Shown here: positions 34,666 to 42,318 of the stretch, piece by piece | How positions within the stretch are numbered: the stretch's first letter is position 1 | How the letters are laid out: each line of letters starts with the position of its first letter | From: Streptomyces europaeiscabiei | GTDB lineage: Bacteria; Actinomycetota; Actinomycetes; Streptomycetales; Streptomycetaceae | Assembly: GCF_001550375.1 (NCBI RefSeq) | Contig: NZ_LRTR01000804.1 | Span: forward strand, 1-46,731 | Direction: 5' to 3' | Length of the DNA stretch: 46,731 nt | Notes under the pieces: model-generated | Databases searched by the model: none | What the model saw: only the letters and a program-made list of their open reading frames with translations | Told to the model about the DNA's origin: nothing | Translations under genes and position numbers: made by a program

Positions 34666-35044
34666 GCTGAGCCTTTCGTGATCGGTGAGCCTGACGGACA
34701 GTGCCAGGGCCGGCAGCCGCCACCGCATCGCCGGGACCGACCCCGCTGACAGATGGGTCCGGCTGAGCCGGGTACCTGAGGCCACCGGCGGAAGCACACG
34801 TGGGGAGCCTCCTGTGCGGCCGTGTGCCGGCCACGCCGGTTGACCCCGTCGGCGAGAAACAGTGACCTGGGCCCGTGCTTCGGACGCCCTCGCCCAGATG
34901 TGTGGACGGGGCCGGGAAGGTCACCGGGCGGGGAGCGCGCGCCGGCCTTCGACGCGGTCCCTTGCGGCCCATCCCTCGACACTTCGGATGATTTTTCTGC
35001 GGCGGTGCCTGACAGTACGACCGCCGGCCCGTTGGCGCAGTCAG

Positions 35045-35416
35045 TCCTCCGATGTCTATGGTCGAGGACTGGTCCCAAAAGTGATTAGATGGGCGCTTTG
35101 CCCTGGTGATCTATCTCGGCGTTCGTGCCGTCGGTCACGATCCTGCGCATACATCGGATGAGACTCTTGCCAAGTGTGGCAATGCGCTCGTAACGTCACG
35201 CCACGTTCCACAGGCAGCCGAGGAGGACCTCGGTGGTGAGACGATTGCCACGCCTGAGGTCGCCCCCGGGGCAAGGCATCGGATGTCTAGTCGTGTCGCT
35301 GGGGAAGCTTTCGGCCTGACGGTGGAGAAAACAACCTTGTTTCGGCCATTGCTCGTTGCTGGAACGCGGTTGTAACGTTTCATGCCTTAGCCGCATGGAC
35401 TGAGTAGATCCGATGT
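35045..35416. promoter_or_regulatory. Four operator-like sites upstream of the fucoside importer operon
   Basis: Sites with the TC[C/G]GATGT core: TCCTCCGATGT (35045-35055), TCATCCGATGT on the minus strand (35151-35161), GCATCGGATGT (35276-35286) and AGATCCGATGT (35406-35416), the last 38 bases before the binding-protein start. Spacing is 106, 125 and 130 bases, which would allow looping. The 788-base gap (34666-35453) also has TTGCCA/TGGCAA at 35167-35182 and AACAACC...GGTTGTAA near 35330-35370; no gene is supported in it. Confidence 0.6.
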
Positions 35417-35453
35417 TTTACCCGGCTTCGCGAATCCGAATCGCGCCCTATCG

Positions 35454-36836
35454 ATGGGTTTCCCGATCATGAGACGTTTCAATGAAGCACGTCGAAACCC
35501 GCTGCCTCGCGCCCTGACGGCGCTGTCCGCGGTCGCCGTTCTCACCTCCTCTGCCGTGGCGTGTTCGTCGTCGGGGAGTGAGGGGAGCGACACCACGGGC
35601 TCGGCGCCGGTCACTCTGACCGTTCAGCAGCAGACCGGGCAGGAGACCTTGTTCGGCTACTTCGCCAAGGCCTTCCACAAGGCGCACCCGAACGTGACGG
35701 TCAAACTGCAGACGATCAGCCAGGAGCAGAAGGCCGGCTCGAACCTCACTGTGCTGGGCTCGGCCAACGCGCCCGACGTCGGCTTCGTCCCGGTCGGCTC
35801 GTCGCCCTACACCGCTCTGACCAGCCGTGGCGGGCTGACCGATCTCAGTGACGTGTGGAGTTCCGGTGACCTCGCCAAGCGCTACGGCAGCGGCGTCTCC
35901 GGGTCGCTGAAGGTCGGCGGCAAGCCGTACGTCGTCGCCTTCTCCCAGGCCATCTACAACGTCGTCTGGTACAACCCGGCAGCCTTCGCCAAAGCCGGCG
36001 TGACCGTGCCGACCGATCACCGGTTCGCGACGCCGGAAGACCTCATCGCCGCGGCCAAGAAGCTGAAGTCGGCCGGGTACGCACCGCTGCAGCTCGGCGG
36101 CGCCTCCGGCTATCAGGCCAGCTGGATGGTCGACGCCCTGCTGCCGACCTCGGCGTCGCCGGCGCAGCTCGAGAACTACCTGGCGTCCTACAACAGCAAG
36201 ACCGCCGTCACCGCGAAGTACACCGACCCGGCCTTCACCAAGGTGCTCTCGACGCTTGAGAACTACCGCAAGTCGGGCGTCTACCAGGACGGGTTCCTCG
36301 GTCAGAAGTACCAGGACGCCGAGACGCCGTTCCTCGCGGGCAAGGCGGGAATGTTCCTCGGCGGCAACTTCACGGCGGCCGACTTCGTGCCCGCGAAGAC
36401 CTCGGTGAAGCCCGACTGGCTGCTCCTGCCGCCGGTCAACGCCGGGACGAAGACCACGCAGACCGGCTACTACGGCGACGCCCTGGGCATCCCGGTGAGG
36501 GCGCAGCACAAGGCGTGGGCGAAGAAGTTCCTCGAGTTCGTCATGTCCGAGAAGGCGCAGTCGGAGGGCGTGGTCGGCACCGCCAATCTGCTCCCCGGGG
36601 TGAAGGACCTGCCCGCCTCGGCCTTCACGAAGTTGGACGCGAATTCCCGCAGCATCCTGGCTGACATCGCCAAGAACGGCAGTGCGGCCGGCTGGACGTC
36701 GGTGGTGCCGAACGCGCTCGCGCAGACCTTCATCGACCCGAAGATCCAGGCGATGTACTCCGGCAGCCTTTCGCCGTCCGCGCTGGCACAGCAGCAGCAG
36801 GACGAACTGCTGAGCTTCCGCAAGTCCGCGAGCTGA
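35454..36836 (+). CDS. ABC sugar-binding lipoprotein
   Basis: 460 residues. A lipoprotein signal with lipobox SSAVAC is followed by a Ser/Gly-rich linker and a type-1 solute-binding fold (VTLTVQQQTGQETLFGYFAK, then FHKAHPNVTVKLQTI; PDVGFVPVGSSPYTALTSRG; YVVAFSQAIYNVVWYNPAAF; FLAGKAGMFLGGNFTAAD). It resembles binding proteins for oligosaccharides. It captures substrate outside and hands it to the two permeases that follow. ATG 35454 is used; ATG 35469 is possible. An operator-like site lies 38 bases upstream. The likely ligand, a fucose-containing oligosaccharide, is inferred from neighbours. Confidence 0.88.
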   Translation: MGFPIMRRFNEARRNPLPRALTALSAVAVLTSSAVACSSSGSEGSDTTGSAPVTLTVQQQTGQETLFGYFAKAFHKAHPNVTVKLQTISQEQKAGSNLTVLGSANAPDVGFVPVGSSPYTALTSRGGLTDLSDVWSSGDLAKRYGSGVSGSLKVGGKPYVVAFSQAIYNVVWYNPAAFAKAGVTVPTDHRFATPEDLIAAAKKLKSAGYAPLQLGGASGYQASWMVDALLPTSASPAQLENYLASYNSKTAVTAKYTDPAFTKVLSTLENYRKSGVYQDGFLGQKYQDAETPFLAGKAGMFLGGNFTAADFVPAKTSVKPDWLLLPPVNAGTKTTQTGYYGDALGIPVRAQHKAWAKKFLEFVMSEKAQSEGVVGTANLLPGVKDLPASAFTKLDANSRSILADIAKNGSAAGWTSVVPNALAQTFIDPKIQAMYSGSLSPSALAQQQQDELLSFRKSAS

Positions 36837-36878
36837 GCCGACCGTGAACGAGCCGTATCCCAGTTCGAGGAGAGGTGT

Positions 36879-37892
36879 ATGAGCACGCATTCCGTGATCA
36901 CGGCGTCGGACCCGGGGGCCGCCGCCGGCGACGCCGCGAAGTCCACGGGCGTCGTGCCCAGCCGGGCGCGATCGCGATCCGCGAGGCGTCCCGGCGCGGG
37001 CGGGAGGGGGTCGGGTCGCCGGTCGAGGGCCACCACCTCACCGTTGGTGACCCGCCTGGCACTGGTGCCCGCGCTTGTCCTGCTCGCCGTCTTCGTCCTC
37101 GGCGCGATCGTCCAGACGGTACGCATCAGTACCACGGACTGGGTCGGCTTCGGTCCCATGCACTCCGTGGGGCTGGACAACTACCGCACTGTTCTCAAGA
37201 GTTCGGACACCTACCAGTCGCTGGGCGTCACTCTCGTGTACGCCGCCGCGTCGGCGGTGGCGACGATCGTCATCAGCAGCCTTCTCGCCGCGGCGGTCAG
37301 CCACGGCGTGAAGGGCGGGCGCTTCTACCGGGTCATCTGGTTCCTGCCCGGTGTCGCGCCCGCGGCCGCCGTGTCGATCTTCTGGACGGCGAGTTTCCAG
37401 CCGCACTCGGGCGGCGTCAACCAGGTCCTCGGCCACATCGGACTCGGCAACGCGCACGCGTGGCTGGGTGACGCCTCCACGGCCGTCTGGCCGGTGGTGT
37501 TCGTGACCGTGTGGGCGGGCGTCGGCTTCGCGTTCCTGCTGCTGCTCGGGGCGATGGAACAGGTCCCCGTCTCCATCTATGAGGCCGCGCGCATCGACGG
37601 CGCCTCGACGGCACGACAGTTCTTCAGCATGACTCTCCCGATGATCCGGCCGGTGTTCGTCATGACGGCCCTGCTCGAGTTCATGTGGGCGTTCAACGGA
37701 TTCACGACCGTGTGGGCGATGACGCAGGGCGGTCCGGGCACGGCGACCTCGATCCTGCCGGTGCGGATCTACCGGGAGGCGCTGCTGAAGGGGCAGTTCG
37801 GCCCGGCGTCGGCACTGGCCGTGCTCTCGGCAGTCGTACTCATCGCGGTCGGCCTCGTCGGCGTACGGGCCAGCCGCTCGAAGGAGGCGTGA
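36879..37892 (+). CDS. ABC sugar transporter permease (MalF type)
   Basis: 337 residues with an extended basic N-terminus (residues 27-52, RARSRSARRPGAGGRG...) and six predicted membrane helices, the first at LALVPALVLLAVFVLGAI. The EAA loop that contacts the ATPase reads EAARIDGASTARQFFSMTLP. ATG 36879 is preceded by GAGGAGAGG. Its stop overlaps the next start in TGATG. It pairs with the following permease; the ATP-binding subunit is absent, as is usual in Streptomyces, where MsiK serves many sugar importers. Confidence 0.9.
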   Translation: MSTHSVITASDPGAAAGDAAKSTGVVPSRARSRSARRPGAGGRGSGRRSRATTSPLVTRLALVPALVLLAVFVLGAIVQTVRISTTDWVGFGPMHSVGLDNYRTVLKSSDTYQSLGVTLVYAAASAVATIVISSLLAAAVSHGVKGGRFYRVIWFLPGVAPAAAVSIFWTASFQPHSGGVNQVLGHIGLGNAHAWLGDASTAVWPVVFVTVWAGVGFAFLLLLGAMEQVPVSIYEAARIDGASTARQFFSMTLPMIRPVFVMTALLEFMWAFNGFTTVWAMTQGGPGTATSILPVRIYREALLKGQFGPASALAVLSAVVLIAVGLVGVRASRSKEA

Positions 37893-38728
37893 TGCGTAAT
37901 CTGCTCGGTCGAGGCACCGCACGGGCCGCCCTCGTGCTCTGGACGCTGCTCGCCGTCGTGCCGTTCGTGCTGATCCTGCTGCTCAGCGTCAGGTCCAACG
38001 CGGACATCTACCTGAACGGCCTCGGTATCACCGGAAAGATCCTGCCCGGCAACTACGCGCGGGCCTGGCAGGGTTCGGCCGGGACGGCCGGACTGACCAG
38101 CTACTTCGGCAACAGTCTGATCGCGGCCGTCACCGCGCTCGTCTTCAACCTCGGGGCCGGAGTGACGGCGGCGTACTTCGCGACGCACCTGTCCGACCGC
38201 AGCCGCATCTGGTTCACCCGGCTGTTCGTGTCGTCGACCGTCCTGCCGATCGTGCTGATGATCGTTCCCTACTACCAGGCGTTCAACGCGTTCGGCCTGC
38301 TCAACATGCCGGTGGTCATCGGCATCGCGTACGGCGCCCTGGCCCTGCCGACCACCGTGCTGATCATGCACTCGTTCTTCGTCGACTTCCCGGTCGAGCT
38401 GCTGGAGGCAGCCGCACTCGACGGCACAGGGGCCTGGCGCACGTACGTCCGCATCGTCCTCCCGCTCGCCAAGGGCGCGGTGACGGCGGTGGCGATGCTC
38501 ACGCTCGTGTTCGTCTGGGGCGAGACACAACTCGGCGTGGTGCTGCTGCAGTCCGGTGAGTCGCAGACCGTGCCGGTCGGTCTGCTCTCGTTCCAGGGCC
38601 AGTACACGACCGACCAGGGGGCGCTGTTCGCCGGGCTCTCGCTGGCGTCCATCCCGATCATCCTGCTGTACCTCGTCTTCCACAAGAACGTCACCAAGGG
38701 CATCGCGCTCGGCGGAGTGTTCAAATGA
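37892..38728 (+). CDS. ABC sugar transporter permease (MalG type)
   Basis: 278 residues, six predicted helices from AALVLWTLLAVVPFVLILLL. EAA loop: LEAAALDGTGAWRTYVRIVL. The start overlaps the first permease stop; AAGGAGG lies upstream. Its stop overlaps the glycosidase start in ATGA, so importer and hydrolase are made together. Confidence 0.9.
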   Translation: MRNLLGRGTARAALVLWTLLAVVPFVLILLLSVRSNADIYLNGLGITGKILPGNYARAWQGSAGTAGLTSYFGNSLIAAVTALVFNLGAGVTAAYFATHLSDRSRIWFTRLFVSSTVLPIVLMIVPYYQAFNAFGLLNMPVVIGIAYGALALPTTVLIMHSFFVDFPVELLEAAALDGTGAWRTYVRIVLPLAKGAVTAVAMLTLVFVWGETQLGVVLLQSGESQTVPVGLLSFQGQYTTDQGALFAGLSLASIPIILLYLVFHKNVTKGIALGGVFK

Positions 38729-41259
38729 CCACCAACCCCCTGTACGCGCCACTGTCACAAGCGGTCGACGGCCTCGATGTGAGCCGCCGCCACCCCATCG
38801 TCCGCACGCCGGCCGCCGGCGACTTCTTCGAGGGCGCTCTGCTGGGCAACGGGGAGTTCGGGGCGGTCGTCGTGCCGCGGCCGGACGCCATCGTGATCCA
38901 CCTGGGTCACAACGCTGTCTGGGACAAGCGGGCCCAGGTGGTCGACCCGGACCGGCTGGGGACGTTCACGGACGTGCTCACCGCCGCCGAGGAGGCAGCC
39001 CGGCACGGACGCCCGGACGAGGACGAGGAGTTCGCCCGGTACCTCGCCGACACCGAGGAGGGCTACGGGGCTCCGTACCCCAAGCCGTTTCCGTGCGGCT
39101 CGGTCCTGCTCAGCCTCGACACCCGGCGCTGCGAGGTCCTCGGCTATCACGTCGACATCGCCACCGGGATCTGCAGCGTGCAGCTCACCATCGACGGCGC
39201 TCCGTCCACGGTCGAGATCTTCGTCGCGGCGGATTCCGACACCGCGTGGGTGCGCTGGTCGGCGCACGATACCGCGACGCTGCCGGTACGGGGCCTGCGC
39301 GTACTCCCCGACCCGCTCGGTTACGACGGCGCGGACGGGCCCGCCGACCCCATCGAAGCGGGCAACGCCTACACGCGCCCGAAGTCGGCGTTCACGCCGA
39401 ACGAACACCTCACCCACGAGCAGTCGTCCCATCACCTCGCCTTCGTGCAGGGCCTGCCCGTCACCGGCGAGGCTCTGCCCGACACTCCGGCATTCCGGCT
39501 CGGGCTCACCTCCGACACCGAACTCACGGCCGGAACCGTCGCCGGTTTCAAGGGGCGACGCGTCGCTCTCGACCCCCTCGCCACGCATGTCGCACCGACC
39601 CGCGAACTCAACCTGCGGATCGATCTGACCCAAGACGAACTGTCGGCGCTGTCGGCCGCCCCGGTCGCCGTCGAGATGGGTGACCAGGACACGGCCAGGT
39701 CGGCGACGACGGCCTCATGGCGCGACTTCTGGGCCCGCTCGGCGATCGACGTCGGTGGCCACGAACTCGAGGCGCTGTGGTACCGCAACCTGTACTGGAC
39801 GCGCTGTGCGCTGCGGGACGGCGGTGTCGCGCCCGGCCTGTTCGGCCCGTGGACCTACCGGGACATCGGCTCCGGCTTCCACGGCGACTACCACTTCAAC
39901 TACAACGTGCAACAGCTGTACTGGGGCCTGTTCGTCACCGGCCACGAGGACCTCCACCACCCCTACCTGGATCTGCTGGACTCGCTGCTGCCACAGGCCC
40001 GGCGTACCGCAGAGCAGTACTACGGCATGCCCGGTGCGGCCTTCTCACTGATCGGCTGGCCGCTGGAGACCACGCTCGCGCCCTACCTGTGCCCGAAGTG
40101 GGCGTGGGAGGCGTTCATCCCGGCCTGGGCGGTGCAGACCCTGTGGTGGCACTACCTCTACACCGGTGACGTCGACCTGCTGGCGGACCGCATCGCACCC
40201 TTCCTGGTCGACGTCGCCCAGTTCCTGCTCGACTATCTCGACGCGGGCACCGAGCGCCTGGCCCGCGACGACGGACGGTTGCACGTCTACCCCACGGTCG
40301 TCCCGGAGGTGTACGGCCTGTCCGACGGGCTGCGCCTCAACGTCGACGGACACGTCGACATCGTGTTCTTCACCTTCGCCTTCCAGGCACTGGTGGACGC
40401 GGACGAGGCGCTGCGTACCGCCGGACGGGACGCTCTGCCCGAAGACCTCGTGGAACGCGCCCGCGCCGCGGTGTCCCAGCTCGTCCCGCTGCCGACGACA
40501 GAGACCGACGAGGGCACCGTGTGGGTGAGCGTCGCAGGCGAGGACCCGGACGTCGTCTACAACGTCCCGGCCGCGGCGATGGCGGTCTTCCCGTGCGAAG
40601 CCGTCTCGCTCTCGTCACCGGCCGACCAGGTCGACATCGCCCGCCGTACGGTCCGCCGCCAGCGCACCGAGGGAGGCAACGACCTCGTGTTCGTCGCCAT
40701 GCAGGAGGCACGGCTCGGTCAGCTCGACCTCGAGCGGTGGCTGCGCCACGTCCGGTACTGCACGATCCCCAACGGCACGGCGACAGCACGGGTCCAGTGC
40801 GCTGGCGGCCGGTACGACGACGCGACACCCTTCGACTTCATGGCGCGCATGGGGGTGTGGACCGAGAACTTCGCGGTCGGCGCCGTGATCTCCGAGTGCC
40901 TGCTGCAGAGCCACGACGGCGTGATCCGCATCCTGCCGAACTGGCCCCTTGATCTCCCGGTCAGCTTCACCGAACTGCGAACTCGCGGGGGTCACCGGGT
41001 TTCCTTCACCCGGCGCCCCGGCGAGGCAGACCGGCTCGAGCTGACCGGAGGGCACGAACGTGAACTGACGGTCGTGCCGCCGTGGTCCGGACCGAGCACC
41101 GTCCACCCGGCCGCGGACAGCACCGAAGAAGCGCAAGCGATCCACCATCCGCCCGGGTCGATCCGACTGTCGGTGCAGACCGGGACGGTCGTCCGTATCT
41201 CACCTGTTCCGTCCCTCAATGACGAGCTCGAAGGAACCACCACATGCGCGATTTCCTGA
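38725..41259 (+). CDS. GH95-like glycoside hydrolase, probable intracellular alpha-L-fucosidase
   Basis: 844 residues without signal peptide. An N-terminal beta domain (GNGEFGAVVVPRPDAIVIHL) precedes an (alpha/alpha)6 barrel with FNYNVQQLYWG (N392, N394), AWAVQTLWWHYLYTGD and PTVVPEVYG (E528). These align with the Asn pair and general-acid Glu of GH95 enzymes, as far as I can align by eye. The GH95 FQxDGNFG block is replaced by VWTENFAVGAVISECLLQSH, so the Asp that helps activate water is not obvious. Cytosolic placement fits cleavage of imported oligosaccharides, feeding L-fucose to the minus operon. It may act on a related sugar such as L-galactose. Confidence 0.75.
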   Translation: MTTNPLYAPLSQAVDGLDVSRRHPIVRTPAAGDFFEGALLGNGEFGAVVVPRPDAIVIHLGHNAVWDKRAQVVDPDRLGTFTDVLTAAEEAARHGRPDEDEEFARYLADTEEGYGAPYPKPFPCGSVLLSLDTRRCEVLGYHVDIATGICSVQLTIDGAPSTVEIFVAADSDTAWVRWSAHDTATLPVRGLRVLPDPLGYDGADGPADPIEAGNAYTRPKSAFTPNEHLTHEQSSHHLAFVQGLPVTGEALPDTPAFRLGLTSDTELTAGTVAGFKGRRVALDPLATHVAPTRELNLRIDLTQDELSALSAAPVAVEMGDQDTARSATTASWRDFWARSAIDVGGHELEALWYRNLYWTRCALRDGGVAPGLFGPWTYRDIGSGFHGDYHFNYNVQQLYWGLFVTGHEDLHHPYLDLLDSLLPQARRTAEQYYGMPGAAFSLIGWPLETTLAPYLCPKWAWEAFIPAWAVQTLWWHYLYTGDVDLLADRIAPFLVDVAQFLLDYLDAGTERLARDDGRLHVYPTVVPEVYGLSDGLRLNVDGHVDIVFFTFAFQALVDADEALRTAGRDALPEDLVERARAAVSQLVPLPTTETDEGTVWVSVAGEDPDVVYNVPAAAMAVFPCEAVSLSSPADQVDIARRTVRRQRTEGGNDLVFVAMQEARLGQLDLERWLRHVRYCTIPNGTATARVQCAGGRYDDATPFDFMARMGVWTENFAVGAVISECLLQSHDGVIRILPNWPLDLPVSFTELRTRGGHRVSFTRRPGEADRLELTGGHERELTVVPPWSGPSTVHPAADSTEEAQAIHHPPGSIRLSVQTGTVVRISPVPSLNDELEGTTTCAIS

Positions 41260-41399
41260 GACCACGCCAGCTCCCAGCCGTCGGAGCGGCCGCCGCCCTG
41301 GTTGCGGGGCTGTTCGCCGGTGCCGACAGCGCGGCCGCGGCCAACAGCACCTACTACGTCAACAACCAGGCCGGAGGGGAGGGGGCTCCGTGGCGCTGA
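41244..41399 (+). pseudogene. Truncated 5' end of a secreted beta-helix enzyme
   Basis: ATG 41244 (GAAGGA upstream, overlapping the GH95 stop) reads a signal peptide, LPAVGAAAALVAGLFAGADS, then STYYVNNQAGG and a stop at 41399. STYYVN starts many secreted parallel beta-helix proteins, including GH141-type alpha-L-fucosidases and pectate-lyase-like enzymes. Only 51 codons remain, so a deletion has removed the rest. It was coupled to the fucosidase operon. Confidence 0.6.
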
Positions 41400-42318
41400 G
41401 CGGCCGTCTGCCAGGCCGGAGTTCTGGCGGGCCGCCGTACCCCCGCCGTCACGAATGCGGGCGCGTGAGGCGACCCGGGGCCCGTCCTGGGCTGATGGGG
41501 AGCAGCTGCTGCCGCGATGCAGCTGAGGCCGTCACGCTGGTCAGCCGTGCGGGCATCGCCGTGGCTAAGCGTCCGGCTGCACGGAGTCCGTGGTGGTGTT
41601 TTGGGTGTCAGGTGGCCGACCGTGGACCGAGGCAGCCTACCGACCCACCCATGTCGCGGACGGCTCCGCATCCGCGATTCACTATGTCATCTGCATGCAG
41701 CGATAGCGGTATCGGAACCGGCCTGCCTTCTCGCCTGCCAACCTGCGCGGTTCTTCGCCGAACAGGCGGCACGAGCCGCGACATGGCACAAGGTCGGCCA
41801 CACGAACACGGTTGGCACGGCCGCGGTCGGGGCACGGCGCCGCCCGCCATGCGCTCGACGGCCTCTCGGCCCATCGGTGGCGAGGCCATGTGCTCATTGG
41901 CCGCCCGGACCATGTCCCCGGCCAATCACTCAGCGGTGAGGAAGGTGTTGGGGCGGCGGTCACGAGGGGGACGGGTGGTGCCGGCACGGCCAAGAGTGGC
42001 CCTGGAAGGTCAAGTCCCAGGCCGCGATGGACGGTCGACGGCCTTGCCCGGGGACCGCACGCGCACGGCGGCGAAGCGAGAGCGCACCCCGACCTATCGG
42101 CGGTAATACGTCCGATGTTACCCCCGCCGACACATGCTGTTTGTAAGGCCAGTCATGACATCGTGTGCTGTCCTGCGAACTGCCAGGAGAAGGCCTTGTC
42201 GGAGCCGATCACCCGCCGAACGGGCGCTCGGCGGCATGGCGGTCACCCGCGGCGGGCTTCGCCCATGCGTCCGCAGCCCTGTCTCACGTCAGGTACTACC
42301 GACACAGAAGGAACGATC
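41400..42318. other. Gap after the truncated secreted enzyme
   Basis: 919 bases without a supported gene; reading frames crossing it are Arg/Ala/Pro-rich and have no family resemblance. It is probably scrambled DNA left by deletion of the beta-helix enzyme, plus the promoter of the BNR-4 gene at its right end. Confidence 0.45.
42108..42118 (+). promoter_or_regulatory. Operator-like site upstream of BNR-4 protein
   Basis: ACGTCCGATGT carries the TC[C/G]GATGT core seen upstream of both fucose operons. It lies about 200 bases before the BNR-4 gene start and suggests the same regulator controls that secreted protein. Confidence 0.5.

Noticed and set aside
33319..34797. A 492-codon minus-strand frame spanning the dehydratase relic and the IS5 fragment
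   Set aside because: Only its first third matches fuconate dehydratase; it then passes through antisense of the transposase, so it is a chance fusion of frames.
35167..35182. TTGCCA-AGTG-TGGCAA inverted repeat as the main operator of the importer
   Set aside because: It occurs once, whereas the TC[C/G]GATGT motif recurs at each fucose promoter; it is kept only as a side note.
41400..42318. Possible genes upstream of the BNR-4 protein, including an upstream extension of its frame to 41812
   Set aside because: The extension has no resemblance to a domain and would bury the clear signal peptide and ribosome-binding site at 42319.
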